This document shows positions 22,140-35,090 of a stretch of DNA of 64,000 bases, one piece after another; position 1 is the stretch's first letter; each line of letters begins with the position of its first letter. Source of the stretch: Hydractinia symbiolongicarpus (Eukaryota; Cnidaria; Hydrozoa; Anthoathecata; Hydractiniidae); the NCBI RefSeq assembly GCF_029227915.1, contig NC_079882.1:31674001-31738000 (forward strand), in the 5' to 3' direction. The notes beneath the pieces were generated by a model that was not told where the DNA came from, searched no databases, and saw only the letters and a list, made by a program, of their open reading frames with translations. The translations under genes and the position numbers were made by a program.

Positions 22140-25100
22140 ATAGGGGCCAAGACCGGGATTTACGGGAAATGGCGGGTTTTCGTTTGTCGGCGATTAAACT
22201 TCTTTTATTCAGTGTCTCATCAAAAATACAAACATTTTTGAAAACTACAAGTCTCGTGCGTTTTAGTGGTGAAAAGATAATTTGAAAAATCGTTTTGGAA
22301 ATGAGTTTACTCACAGGGTACTTTCTTTGTATACATTCGACTATACGGGCCAAGCCCGGGATTTACGGGAAATCGCGGGTTTTCGTTTGCCGGCGATTAA
22401 ACCACTTTCATTAAACGTCTCATCAAAAATGAAAACATTTTTGAAAAGTACAGGTCTCATGCGTTTTAGTGGTGAAAAAATAATTTAAAAAATCGTTCGG
22501 AAAATGAGTTTACTCCCTGGGTACTTTCTTTGTATACTTTTGAATATACGGGCCGAGTCCGGGATTTACGGGAAATCGCGGGTTTCCGTTTGCCGGCGAT
22601 TAAACTTCTTTTATTCACCGTCCCATGAAAAATGAAAACAATTTTGAAAACTACAAGTCTCATGCGATTTAGTGGTGAAAAAAAAATTTAAAAAATCGTT
22701 CGGGAAATGAGTTTACTCCCTGGGTACTTTCTTTGTATACATTCGACTACACGGGCCAAGCCCGAGATTTAGGGGAAACGCTGGTTTTTGTTTGCCGGCG
22801 ATTAAACCTCTTTCATTAAGCGTCTCATCAAAAATGAAAACATTTCTGAAAACTACAAGTTTCATGCGTTTTAGTGGTGAAAAAATATTTTAAAAATCGT
22901 TCGGGAAATAACTTTACTCCCTGGGTACTTTCTTTGTATACTTTTGATTATACGGGCCGAGTCCGGGTTTTACGGAAAATGGCGGGTTTTCGTTTGCCGG
23001 GGATTAAACTTCTTTTATTCAGCGTCCCATCAAAAATGAAAACATTTTTGAAAACTACAAGTCTCATGCGATTTAGTGGTGAAAAAATAATATAAAAAAT
23101 CGTTCGGGAAATGAGTTTACACCCGGGGTACTTTCTTTGTATACTCTTGACTTTACCGGCCGAGTCTGGGATTTACGGGAAATCGCAGGTTTTCGTTTGC
23201 CGGCGTTTAAACTTCTTTTATTCAGCGTCTCATCAAAAATGAAAACAAGTTTGAAGACTTCAAGTCTCATGCAATTTAGTGGTGAAAAATAAATATGAAA
23301 AATCGTTCGGGAAATGAGTTCACTCCCTGGGTACTTTCTCTGTATACATTCGACTACACGAGCCAAGCCCGGGATTTAGGGGAAATCGCTGGTTTTCGTT
23401 TGCCGGCGATTAAACCTCTTTCATTAAGCGTCTCATCAAAAATGAAAACATTTTTGAAAACTACAAGACTCATGCGTTTTAGTGGTGAAAAAATAATTTA
23501 AAAAATCGTTCGGAAAATGAGTTTACTCCCTGGGTACTTTTTTTGTATATTTTTGACTATACGGGCCAAGCCCGGGATTTACGGGAAATGGCGGGTTTTC
23601 GTTTGCCGGCGATTAAACTTCTTTTATTCAGTGTCTCATCAAAAATGAAAACATTTTTGAAAACTACAAGTCTCATGCGATTTAGTGGTGAAAAAAAAAT
23701 ATAAAAAATCGTTCGGGAAATGAGTTTACTTCCTGGGTACTTTCTTTGTATACTTTTGACTATAGGGGCCGAGTCCGGGGTTTACGGGAAATGGCGGTCG
23801 TTTGCCGGCGATTAAACTTCTTTTATTCAGTGTGTCATCAAAAATACAAACATTTTTGAAAACTACAAGTCTCGTGCGTTTTAGTGGTGAAAAGATAATT
23901 TGAAAAATCGTTTTGGAAAGGAGTTTACTCACAGGGTACTTTCTTTGTATACATTCGACTATACGGGCCAAGCCCGGGATTTACGGGAAATCGCGGGTTT
24001 TCGTTTGCCGGCGATTAAACCACTTTTATTAAGCGTCTCATCAACAATGAAAATATTTCTGAAAACTACAAGACTCATGCGTTTTAGTGGTGAAAAAATA
24101 ATTTAAAAAATCGTTCGGAAAATGAGTTTACTCCCTGGGTACTTTTTTTGTATACTTTTGACTATACGGGCCGAGACCGGGATTTACGGGAAATCGCGGG
24201 TTTTCGTTTGCCGGCGATTAAACTTCTTTTATTCAGCGTCCCATCAAAAATAAAAACATTTTTGAAAAGTACAGGTCTCATGCGTTTTAGTGGTGAAAAA
24301 ATAATTTAAAAAATCGTTCGGAAAATGAGTTTACTCCCTGGGTACTTTCTTTGTATACTTTTGAATATACGGGCCGAGTCCGGGATTTACGGGAAATCGC
24401 GGGTTTCCGTTTGCCGGCGATTAAACTTCTTTTATTCACCGTCCCATCAAAAATGAATACAATTTTGAAAACTACAAGTCTCATGCGATTTAGTGGTGAA
24501 AAAAAAATTTAAAAAATCGTTCGGGAAATGAGTTTACTCCCTGGGTACTTTCTTTGTATACATTCGACTACACGGGCCAAGCCCGAGATTTAGGGGAAAC
24601 GCTGGTTTTCGTTTGCCGGCGATTAAACCTCTTTCATTAAGCGTCTCATCAAAAATGAAAACATTTCTGAAAACTACAAGTTTCATGCGTTTTAGTGGTG
24701 AAAAAATATTTTAAAAATCGTTCGGGAAATAACTTTACTCCCTGGGTACTTTCTTTGTATACTTTTGATTATACAGGCCGAGTCCGGGTTTTACGGAAAA
24801 TGGCGGGTTTTCGTTTGCCGGCGATTAAACTTCTTTTATTCAGCCACCCATCAAAAATGAAAACATTTTTGAAAACTACAAGTCTCATGCGATTTAGTGG
24901 TGAAAAAATAATATAAAAAATCGTTCGGGAAATGAGTTTACACCCGGGGTACTTTCTTTGTATACTCTTGACTTTACCGGCCGAGTCTGGGATTTACGGG
25001 AAATCGCAGGTTTTCGTTTGCCGGCGTTTAAACTTCTTTTATTCAGCGTCTCATCAAAAATGAAAACAAGTTTGAAGACTTCAAGTCTCATGCGATTTAG

Positions 25101-25362
25101 TGGTGAAAAATAAATATGAAAAATCGTTTGGGAAATGAGTTCACTCCCTGGGTACTTTCTCTGTATACATTCGACTACACGAGCCAAGCCCGGGATTTAG
25201 GGGAAATCGCTGGTTTTCGTTTGCCGGCGATTAAACCTCTTTCATTAAGCGTCTCATCAAAAATGAAAACATTTTTGAAAACTACAAGTCTCATGCGTTT
25301 TAGTGGTGAAAAAATAATTTAAAAAATCGTTCGGAAAATGAGTTTACTCCCTGGGTACTTTC
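22140..25362 (+). repeat. Higher-order unit of ~1.82 kb, two copies offset by one monomer
   Basis: From 22466 to about 23540 the sequence recurs at an offset of 1821 (9 x 203 minus 6), at 24287 onward. Upstream of that, 22210-22400 recurs at an offset of 1618, at about 23828-24018. The difference of 203 shows one extra monomer in the second copy (around 24.05-24.28 kb). Shared markers are AAAAATACAAACATTTTTG, CGTTTGGAAA-type B monomers, GCGTCCCAT, and ACTTTACCGGCCGAGTCTGG near 23151 and 24972. Matching ends near 25362. Confidence 0.7.
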
Positions 25363-25845
25363 TTTGTATACATTCGACTATACGGGCCAAGCCCGGGATT
25401 TACGGGAAATCGCGGGTTTTCGTTTGCCGGCGATTAAACAACTTTCATCAAGCGTCTCATCAAAAATGAAAAGATTTCTGAAAACTACAAGTCTCATGCG
25501 TTTTAGTCGTGAACAAATAATTTAAAAAATCGTCCGGGAAATGAGTTTACTACCTGGGTACTTTCTTTGTATACTTTTGACTATACGGGCCGAGTCTGGG
25601 ATTTACGGGAAATCGCAGGTTTTCGTTTGCCGGCGTTTAAACTTCTTTTATTCAGCGTCTCATCAAAAATGAAAACAAGTTTGAAGACTTCAAGTCTCAT
25701 GCGATTTAGTGGTGAAAAATAAATATGAAAAATCGTTCGGGAAATGAGTTCACTCCCTGGGTACTTTCTCTGTATACATTCGACTACACGAGCCAAGCCC
25801 GGGATTTAGGGGAAATCGCTGGTTTTCGTTTGCCGGCGATTAAAC
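25363..25845 (+). repeat. Short recombinant stretch between HOR blocks
   Basis: The segment around 25.6-25.9 kb repeats 25.0-25.3 kb at an offset of 609 (3 x 203) and is followed by sequence like 23.5 kb at an offset of 2430. It contains a B-type monomer with GATTAAACAACTTTCATCAAG (near 25431) and TTAGTCGTGAACAAATAATT (near 25503), variants that also occur in the blocks downstream. I read it as a patchwork made by exchange between neighbouring units. Confidence 0.6.
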
Positions 25846-27467
25846 CTCTTTCATTAAGCGTCTCATCAAAAATGAAAACATTTTTGAAAACTACAAGTCT
25901 CATGCGTTTTAGTGGTGAAAAAATAATTTAAAAAATCGTTCGGAAAATGAGTTTACTCCCTGGGTACTTTTTTTGTATATTTTTGACTATACGGGCCAAG
26001 CCCGGGATTTACGGGAAATGGCGGGTTTTCGTTTGCCGGCGATTAAACTTCTTTTATTCAGTGTCTCATCAAAAATGAAAACATTTTTGAAAACTACAAG
26101 TTTCATGCGATTTAGTGGTGAAAAAAAAATATAAAAAATCGTTCGGGAAATGAGTTTACTCCCTGGGTACTTTCTTTGTATACTTTTGACTATAGGGGCC
26201 GAGTCCGGGGTTTACGGGAAATGGCGGTCGTTTGCCGGCGATTAAACTTCTTTTATTCAGTGTGTCATCAAAAATACAAACATTTTTGAAAACTACAAGT
26301 CTCGTGCGTTTTAGTGGTGAAAAGATAATTTGAAAAATCGTTTTTGAAAGGAGTTTACTCACAGGGTACTTTCTTTGTATACATTCGACTATACGGGCCA
26401 AGCCCGGGATTTACGGGAAATCGCGGGTTTTCGTTTGCCGGCGATTAAACTTCTTTTATTCAGCGTCCCATCAAAAATAAAAACATTTTTGAAAACTACA
26501 AGTCTCATGCGATTTAGTGGGGAAAAGATAATATAAAAAATCGTTCGGGAAATGAGTTTACTCCCTGGGTACTTTCTTTGTATACTTTTGACTATAAGGG
26601 CCAAGCCCGGGATTTACGGAAAATGGTGAGGTTTTCGTTTGTCGGCGATTAAACTTCTTTTATTCAGTGTCTCATCAAAAATAAAAACATTTTTAAAAAA
26701 TACAAGTCTCATGGGCTTTAGTGGTGAAATAATAATTTAAAAAATCGTTCGGAAAATGAGTTTACTCGCCTGGGTACTTTCTTTGTATACATTCGACTAT
26801 ACGGGCCAAGCCCGGGATTTACGGGAAATCGCGGGTTTTCGTTTGCCGGCGATTAAACAACTTTCATCAAGCGTCTCATCAAAAATGAAAAGATTTCTGA
26901 AAACTACAAGTCTCATGCGTTTTAGTGGTGAACAAATAATTTAAAAAATCGTCCGGGAAATGAGTTTACTACCTGGGTACTTTCTTTGTATACTTTTGAC
27001 TATACGGGCCGAGTCCGGGATTTACGGGAAGTCGCGGGTTTTCGTTTGCCGGCGATTAAACTTCTTTTATTCAGCGTCTCATCAAAAATGAAAACATTTT
27101 TAAAAACTACAAGTCTCATGGGCTTTAGTGGTGAAATAATAATTTAAAAAATCGTTTGGGAAATGAGTTTACACCCCGGGTACTTTCTTTGTATACTTTT
27201 GACTATACGGGCCAAGCCCGGGGTTTACGGGAAATGGCGGGTTTTCGTTTGCCGGCGATCAAACCACTTTCATTAAGCGTCTCATCAAAAATGAAAAAAT
27301 TTCTGAAAACTACAAGTCTCATGCGTTTTAGTGGTGAAAAAATAATTTAAAAAATCGTTCAAGAAATGAGTTTACTCCCTGGGTACTTTCTTTGTATTCT
27401 TTTGACTATACGGGCCGAGTCCGGGATTTACGGGAAATGGCGGGTTTTTGTTTGCCGGCAATTAAAC
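25846..27467 (+). repeat. Eight-monomer HOR (1622 bp), copy 1
   Basis: This matches 27468-29089 at a constant offset of 1622 (8 x 203 minus 2). Private markers are the 4-bp core deletion GGCGGTCG near 26225, AAAATACAAAC near 26273, ACTATAAGGGCC near 26593, GGTGAGGTTTTCG near 26625, ACTCGCCTGGG near 26764, and GTGAACAAATAATT near 26928. All recur in copy 2. Confidence 0.85.
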
Positions 27468-29089
27468 TTCTTTCATTAAGCGTCTCATCAAAAATGAAAA
27501 CATTTTTGAAAACTACAAGTCTCATGCGTTTTAGTGGTGAAAAAATAATTTAAAAAATCGTTCGGAAAATGAGTTTACTCCCTGGGTACTTTTTTTGTAT
27601 ATTTTTGACTATACGGGCCAAGCCCGGGATTTACGGGAAATGGAGGGTTTTCGTTTGCCGGCGATTAAACTTCTTTTATTCAGTGTCTCATCAAAAATGA
27701 AAACATTTTTGAAAACTACAAGTTTCATGCGATTTAGTGGTGAAAAAAAAATATAAAAAATCGTTCGGGAAATGAGTTTACTCCCTGGGTACTTTCTTTG
27801 TATACTTTTGACTATAGGGGCCGAGTCCGGGGTTTACGGGAAATGGCGGTCGTTTGCCGGCGATTAAACTTCTTTTATTCAGTGTGTCATCAAAAATACA
27901 AACATTTTTGAAAACTACAAGTCTCGTGCGTTTTAGTGGTGAAAAGATAATTTGAAAAATCGTTTTGGAAAGGAGTTTACTCACAGGGTACTTTCTTTGT
28001 ATACATTCGACTATACGGGCCAAGCCCGGGATTTACGGGAAATCGCGGGTTTTCGTTTGCCGGCGATTAAACTTCTTTTATTCAGCGTCCCATCAAAAAT
28101 AAAAACATTTTTGAAAACTACAAGTCTCATGCGATTTAGTGGGGAAAAGATAATATAAAAAATCGTTCGGGAAATGAGTTTACTCCCTGGGTACTTTCTT
28201 TGTATACTTTTGACTATAAGGGCCAAGCCCGGGATTTACGGAAAATGGTGAGGTTTTCGTTTGTCGGCGATTAAACTTCTTTTATTCAGTGTCTCATCAA
28301 AAATAAAAACATTTTTAAAAAATACAAGTCTCATGGGCTTTAGTGGTGAAATAATAATTTAAAAAATCGTTCGGAAAATGAGTTTACTCGCCTGGGTACT
28401 TTCTTTGTATACATTCGACTATACGGGCCAAGCCCGGGATTTACGGGAAATCGCGGGTTTTCGTTTGCCGGCGATTAAACAACTTTCATCAAGCGTCTCA
28501 TCAAAAATGAAAAGATTTCTGAAAACTACAAGTCTCATGCGTTTTAGTGGTGAACAAATAATTTAAAAAATCGTCCGGGAAATGAGTTTACTACCTGGGT
28601 ACTTTCTTTGTATACTTTTGACTATACGGGCCGAGTCCGGGATTTACGGGAAGTCGCGGGTTTTCGTTTGCCGGCGATTAAACTTCTTTTATTCAGCGTC
28701 TCATCAAAAATGAAAAAATTTTTAAAAACTACAAGTCTCATGGGCTTTAGTGGTGAAATAATAATTTAAAAAATCGTTCGGGAAATGAGTTTACACCCCG
28801 GGTACTTTCTTTGTATACTTTTGACTATACGGGCCAAGCCCGGGGTTTACGGGAAATGGCGGGTTTTCGTTTGCCGGCGATCAAACCACTTTCATTAAGC
28901 GTCTCATCAAAAATGAAAAAATTTCTGAAAACTACAAGTCTCATGCGTTTTAGTGGTGAAAAAATAATTTAAAAAATCGTTCAAGAAATGAGTTTACTCC
29001 CTGGGTACTTTCTTTGTATTCTTTTGACTATACGGGCCGAGTCCGGGATTTACGGGAAATGGCGGGTTTTTGTTTGCCGGCAATTAAAC
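27468..29089 (+). repeat. Eight-monomer HOR (1622 bp), copy 2
   Basis: This is the tandem copy of the preceding unit. The left boundary can be placed inside a monomer, where AATTAAACTTC switches to TTTCATTAAGCG around 27467. That junction is itself a mosaic of an A-type left half and a B-type right half, which fits exchange within a monomer. Private differences from copy 1 include TGGAGGGTTTTCG near 27642 and TGAAAAAATTTTTAAAAAC near 28711. Confidence 0.85.
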
Positions 29090-32000
29090 TTCTTTTATTC
29101 AGCGCTCATCAAAAATGAAAACATTTTTAAAAACTACAAGTCTCATGGGCTTTAGTGGTGAAAAAAAAAAAAAAATCGTTCGGGAAATGAGTTTACTCCC
29201 TGGGTACTTTCTTTGTATACATTCGACTACACGGGCCGAGTCCGGGATTTACGGGAAATCGCGGGTTTTCGTTTGCCGGCGATTAAACTTCTTTTATTCA
29301 GCGTCCCATCAAAAATAAAAACATTTTTGAAACAAACAAGTCTCATGCGTTTTAGTGGTGAAAAAATAATATAAAAAATCGTTCAGGAAATGAGTTTACC
29401 CCCTGGGTACTTTCTTTGTATACTTTTGACTATACGGGCCGAGTCCGGGATTTACGGGAAATCGCGGGTTTTTGTTTGCCGGCAATTAAACTTCTTTTAT
29501 TCAGCGCTCATCAAAAATGAAAACATTTTTAAAAACTACAAGTCTCATGCGTTTTAGTGGTGAAAAAAAATTTTAAAAAATCGTTCGGAAAATGAGTTCT
29601 TTGTATACATTCGACTACACGGGTCAAGCCCGGGATTTAGGGGAAATCGCTGGTTTTCGTTTGCCGGCGATTAAACATCTTTCATTAAGCGTCTCATCAA
29701 AAATGAAAACATTTTTGAAAACTGCAAGTCTCATGCGTTTTAGTGGTGAAAAAATAATTTAAAAAATCGTTCGGAAAATGAGTTTACTCCCTGGGTACTT
29801 TCTTTGTATACTTTTGACTATACGGGCCGAGTCCGGGATTTACGGGAAATCGCGGGTTTTCGTTTGCCGGCGATTAAACTTCTTTCATTCAGCGTCCCAT
29901 CAAAAATAAAAACATTTTTGAAAACTACAAGTCTCATGCGATTTAGTGGTGAAAAAAAAATTTAAAAAATCGTTCGGGAAATGAGTTTACTCCCTGGGTA
30001 CTTTCTTTGTATACATTCGACTACACGGGCCAAGCCCGAGATTTAGGGGAAACGCTGGTTTTCGTTTGCCGGCGATTAAACCTCTTTCATTAAGCGTCTC
30101 ATCAAAAATGAAAACATTTCTGAAAACTACAAGTTTCATGCGTTTTAGTGGTGAAAAAATATTTTAAAAATCGTTCGGGAAATAACTTTACTCCCTGGGT
30201 ACTTTCTTTGTATACTTTTGATTATACGGGCAGAGTCCGGGTTTTACGGGAAATGGCGGGTTTTCGTTTGCCGGCGATTAAACTTCTTTTATTCAGCGTC
30301 CCATCAAAAATGAAAACATTTTTAAAAACTACAAGTCTCATGCGATTTAGTGGTGAAAAAATAATATAAAAAATCGTTCGGGAAATGAGTTTACACCCGG
30401 GGTACTTTCTTTGTATACTTTTGACTATACGGGCCGAGTCCGGGATTTACGGGAAGTCGCGGGTTTTCGTTTGCCGGCGATTAAACTTCTTTTATTCAGC
30501 GTCTCATCAAAAATGAAAAAATTTTTAAAAACTACAAGTCTCATGGGCTTTAGTGGTGAAATAATAATTTAAAAAATCGTTCGGGAAATGAGTTTACACC
30601 CCGGGTACTTTCTTTGTATACTTTTGACTATACGGGCCAAGCCTGGGGTTTACGGGAAATGGCGGGTTTTCGTTTGCCGGCGATCAAACCACTTTCATTA
30701 AGCGTCTCATCAAAAATGAAAAAATTTCTGAAAACTACAAGTCTCATGCGTTTTAGTGGTGAAAAAATAATTTAAAAAATCGTTCAAGAAATGAGTTTAC
30801 TCCCTGGGTACTTTCTTTGTATTCTTTTGACTATACGGGCCGAGTCCGGGATTTACGGGAAATGGCGGGTTTTTGTTTGCCGGCAATTAAACTTCTTTTA
30901 TTCAGCGCTCATCAAAAATGAAAACATTTTTAAAAACTACAAGTCTCATGGGCTTTAGTGGTGAAAAAAAAAAAAAAAATCGTTCGGGAAATGAGTTTAC
31001 TCCCTGGGTACTTTCTTTGTATACATTCGACTACACGGGCCGAGTCCGGGATTTACGGGAAATCGCGGGTTTTCGTTTGCCGGCGATTAAACTTCTTTTA
31101 TTCAGCGTCCCATCAAAAATAAAAACATTTTTGAAACAAACAAGTCTCATGCGTTTTAGTGGTGAAAAAATAATATAAAAAATCGTTCAGGAAATGAGTT
31201 TACCCCCTGGGTACTTTCTTTGTATACTTTTGACTATACGGGCCGAGTCCGGGATTTACGGGAAATCGCGGGTTTTTGTTTGCCGGCAATTAAACTTCTT
31301 TTATTCAGCGCTCATCAAAAATGAAAACATTTTTAAAAACTACAAGTCTCATGCGTTTTAGTGGTGAAAAAAAAATTTAAAAAATCGTTCAGAAAATGAG
31401 TTCTTTGTATACATTCGACTACACGGGTCAAGCCCGGGATTTAGGGGAAATCGCTGGTTTTCGTTTGCCAGCGATTAAACATCTTTCATTAAGCGTCTCA
31501 TCAAAAATGAAAACATTTTTGAAAACTGCAAGTCTCATGCGTTTTAGTGGTGAAAAAATAATTTAAAAAATCGTTCGGAAAATGAGTTTACTCCCTGGGT
31601 ACTTTCTTTGTATACTTTTGACTATACGGGCCGAGTCCGGGATTTACGGGAAATCGCGGGTTTTCGTTTGCCGGCGATTAAACTTCTTTCATTCAGCGTC
31701 CCATCAAAAATAAAAACATTTTTGAAAACTACAAGTCTCATGCGATTTAGTGGTGAAAAAAAAATTTAAAAAATCGTTCGGGAAATGAGTTTACTCCCTG
31801 GGTACTTTCTTTGTATACATTCGACTACACGGGCCAAGCCCGAGATTTAGGGGAAACGCTGGTTTTCGTTTGCCGGCGATTAAACCTCTTTCATTAGGCG
31901 TCTCATCAAAAATGAAAACATTTCTGAAAACTACAAGTTTCATGCGTTTTAGTGGTGAAAAAATATTTTAAAAATCGTTCGGCAAATAACTTTACTCCCT

Positions 32001-32224
32001 GGGCACTTTCTTTGTATACTTTTGATTATACGGGCAGAGTCCGCGTTTTACGGGAAATGGCGGGTTTTCGTTTGCCGGCGATTAAACTTCTTTTATTCAG
32101 CGTCCCATCAAAAATGAAAACATTTTTAAAAACTACAAGTCTCATGCGATTTAGTGGTGAAAAAATAATATAAAAAATCGTTCGGGAAATGAGTTTACAC
32201 CCGGGGTACTTTCTTTGTATACTC
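28618..32224 (+). repeat. Two copies of a ~1803-bp HOR (nine monomers)
   Basis: The sequence from 28618 recurs at an offset of 1803-1804 from 30421. Shared markers are TGAAAAAATTTTTAAAAAC (28711, 30514), ATTCAGCGCTCATC (29098, 30901), a long A-run (29161-29175 and 30964-30979), TTTTTGAAACAAACAAG (29325, 31128), and the 17-bp-deleted monomer (29594, 31398). The unit is shorter than 9 x 203 mainly because of that 17-bp deletion. Its left part overlaps the end of the previous HOR, as expected when successive amplifications share flanks. Confidence 0.8.
29594..29612 (+). repeat. 17-bp-deleted monomer variant (186-bp class), first of eight
   Basis: GAGTTCTTTGTATAC replaces GAGTTTACTCCCTGGGTACTTTCTTTGTATAC, so 17 bp including the start of the conserved block are missing. 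The same deletion occurs at 29594, 31398, 33003, 36083 (with TAG in place of GAG), 37891, 41720, 47368 and 51201. It is nearly always joined to TACACGGGTCAAGCCCGGG and GATTTAGGGGAAATCGCTGG. It therefore arose once and was spread by unit amplification. Confidence 0.85.
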
Positions 32225-34862
32225 TTGACTTTACCGGCCGAGTCTGGGATTTACGGGAAATCGCAGGTTTTCGTTTGCCGGCGTTTAAACTTCTTTTATT
32301 CAGCGTCTCATCAAAAATGAAAACAAGTTTGAAGACTTCAAGTCTCATGCGATTTAGTGGTGAAAAAAAAATATGAAAAATCGTTCGGGAAATGAGTTCA
32401 CTTCCTGGGTACTTTCTCTGTATACATTCGACTACACGGGCCAAGCCCGGGATTTAGGGGAAATCGCTGGTTTTCGTTTGCCGGCGATTAAACCTCTTTC
32501 ATTAAGCGTCTTATCAAAAATGAAAACATTTTTGAAAACTACAAGTCTCATGCGTTTTAGTGGTGAAAAAATAATTTAAAAAATCGTTCGGAAAATGAGT
32601 TTACTCCCTGGGTACTTTTTTTGTATATTTTTGTCTATACGGGCCAAGCCCGGGATTTACGGGAAATGGCGGGTTTTCGTTTGCCGGCGATTAAACTTCT
32701 TTTATTCAGTGTCTCATCAAAAATGAAAACATTTTTGAAAACTACAAGTCTCATGCGTTTTAGTGGTGAAAAAATAATTTAAAAAATCGTTCGGAAAATG
32801 AGTTTACTCCCTGGGTACTTTTTTTTTATATTTTTCACTATACGGGCCAAGCCCGGGATTTACGGGAAATGGCGGGTTTTCGTTTGCCGGCGATTAAACT
32901 TCTTTTATTCAGTGTCTCATCAAAAATGAAAACATTTTTGAAAACTACAAGTCTCATGCGTTTTAGTGGTGAAAAAAAAATTTAAAAAAACGTTCGGAAA
33001 ATGAGTTCTTTGTATACATTCGACTACACGGGTCAAGCCCGGGATTTAGGGGAAATCGCTGGTTTTCGTTTGCCGGCGATTAAACATCTTTCATTAAGCG
33101 TCTCATCAAAAATGAAAACATTTTTGAAAACTGCAAGTCTCATGCGTTTTAGTGGTGAAAAAATAATTTAAAAAATCGTTCGGAAAATGAGTTTACTCCC
33201 TGGGTACTTTCTTTGTATACTTTTGACTATGCGGGCCGAGTACGGGATTTACGGGAAATCGCGGGTTTTCGTTTGCCGGCGATTAAACTTCTTTCATTCA
33301 GCGTCCCATCAAAAATAAAAACATTTTTGAAAACTACAAGTCTCATGCGATTTAGTGGTGAAAAAAAAAGTTAAAAAATCGTTCGGGAAATGAGTTTACT
33401 CCCTGGGTACTTTCTTTGTATACATTCGACTACACGGGCCAAGCCCGAGATTTAGGGGAAACGCTGGTTTTCGTTTGCCGGCGATTAAACCTCTTTCATT
33501 AAGCGTCTCATCAAAAATGAAAACATTTCTGAAAACTACAAGTTTCATGCGTTTTAGTGGTGAAAAAATGTTTTAAAAATCGTTCGGGAAATAACTTTAC
33601 TCCCTGGGTACTTTCTTTGTATACTTTTGATTATACGGGCAGAGTCCGGGTTTTACGGGAAATGGCGGGTTTTCGTTTGCCGGCGATTAAACTTCTTTTA
33701 TTCAGCGTCCCATCAAAAATGAAAACATTTTTGAAAACTACAAGTCTCATGCGATTTAGTGGTGAAAAAATAGTATAAAAAATCGTTCGGGAAATGAGTT
33801 TACACCCGGGGTACTTTCTTTGTATACTCTTGACTTTACCGGCCGAGTCTGGGATTTACGGGAAATCGCAGGTTTTTGTTTGCCGGCGTTTAAACTTCTT
33901 TTATTCAGCGTCTCATCAAAAATGAAAACAAGTTTGAAGACTTCAAGTCTCATGCGATTTAGTGGTGAAAAAAAAATATGAAAAATCGTTCGGGAAATGA
34001 GTTCACTTCCTGGGTACTTTCTCTGTATACATTCGACTACACGGGCCAAGCCCGGGATTTAGGGGAAATCGCTGGTTTTCGTTTGCCGGCGATTAAACCT
34101 CTTTCATTAAGCGTCTCATCAAAAATGAAAACATTTCTGAAAACTACAAGTTTCATGCGTTTTAGTGGTGAAAAAATGTTTTAAAAATCGTTCGGGAAAT
34201 AACTTTACTCCCTGGGTACTTTCTTTGTATACTTTTGATTATACGGGCAGAGTCCGGGTTTTACGGGAAATGGCGGGTTTTCGTTTGCCAGCGATTAAAC
34301 TTCTTTTATTCAGCGTCCCATCAAAAATGAAAACATTTTTGAAAACTACAAGTCTCATGCGATTTAGTGGTGAAAAAATAATATAAAAAATCGTTCGGGA
34401 AATGAGTTTACACCCGGGGTACTTTCTTTGTATACTCTTGACTTTACCGGCCGAGTCTGGGATTTACGGGAAATCGCAGGTTTTCGTTTGCCGGCGTTTA
34501 AACTTCTTTTATTCAGCGTCTCATCAAAAATGAAAACAAGTTTGAAGACTTCAAGTCTCATGCGATTTAGTGGTGAAAAAAAAATGAAAAATCGTTCGGG
34601 AAATGAGTTCACTTCCTGGGTACTTTCTCTGTATACATTCGACTACACGGGCCAAGCCCGGGATTTAGGGGAAATCGCTGGTTTTGGTTTGCCGGCGATT
34701 AAACCTCTTTCATTAAGCGTCTCATCAAAAATGAAAACATTTTTGAAAACTACAAGTCTCATGCGTTTTAGTGGTGAAAAAATAATTTAAAAAATCGTTC
34801 GGAAAATGAGTTTACTCCCTGGGTACTTTTTTTGTATATTTTTGACTATACGGGCCAAGCCC
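32225..34862 (+). repeat. Derived units of 1605 bp and 608 bp
   Basis: The stretch from about 31325 recurs at an offset of 1605 up to about 34137 (17-bp-deleted monomer at 31398 and 33003; ACTTTACCGGCCGAG at about 32226 and 33831). A three-monomer block of 608 bp is then duplicated in tandem (33557 to 34165 markers, AAAAAATGTTTTAAAAATC in both). The 1605-bp unit resembles the 1803-bp unit with one monomer lost. The right end is the left flank of the poly(A) insertion. Confidence 0.7.
34859..34862 (+). other. Target-site duplication, left copy (GCCC)
   Basis: These are the last satellite bases before the insert. In the empty site at 36927-36930 the same bases occur once, followed by GGGATTTACGGG. 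The duplication may extend left to AAGCCC (34857-34862), but the two A residues on the right cannot be told from the poly(A) tail. Confidence 0.75.
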
Positions 34863-35078
34863 TGGGAAATTTGACTGAGTTCCTGGAACCACCACTACAT
34901 AGCCTTGACATATTTTTGACATATTATTTATATTATTTAAAATACTTAAAAAAAAAAAATGGTATATACGGTATTCCTTATAGATTTTTTATATTCAGTT
35001 ATTTATTGTTTTTAATGTTTTTAAAGTTGACTTTAATTAGCCTCAGAGCTACATTTTCTTGTAAATTTGTCAACTATA

Positions 35079-35084
35079 AATAAA
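35079..35084 (+). other. Polyadenylation signal AATAAA in the insert
   Basis: A canonical AATAAA lies in the AT-rich end of the insert, only six bases before the A-tail begins. This is closer than the usual 10-30 nt, so the tail may have been primed internally or the AT-rich context may give a chance match. It shows the transcript read on the + strand of the window. Confidence 0.55.
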
Positions 35085-35086
35085 TT

Positions 35087-35090
<4 letters not shown>

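Noticed and set aside
21921-22241. 106-codon open frame on the + strand
   Set aside because: Same reason: it is read through two satellite monomers and ends where the next monomer shifts the frame.
29161-29175. Run of 15 A (and 16 A at 30964-30979) as another retro-insertion tail
   Set aside because: The flanks are uninterrupted satellite and the run replaces the usual AAAAAATAATTTAAAAAA segment. It is a local A-tract change copied with the HOR, with no inserted sequence and no target duplication.
34428-34790. 120-codon open frame on the + strand, the longest in the window
   Set aside because: It lies entirely in satellite and spans about two monomers only because an indel brings open frames together. 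The monomer length of 203 is not a multiple of three, the frame is not kept between neighbouring monomers, and no known domain is visible.
34863-34920. tRNA-derived SINE head (Pol III A and B boxes) in the insert
   Set aside because: GTTCCTGGAACC is an inverted repeat but does not fit a B box, and I find no A box upstream. A 5'-truncated poly(A) retro-copy is simpler.
34832-35083. 83-codon open frame running from satellite into the poly(A) insert
   Set aside because: It crosses the insertion junction, so it did not exist before the insertion. The part inside the insert is low-complexity and rich in Y, L, K and F from AT-rich sequence, with no recognisable domain.
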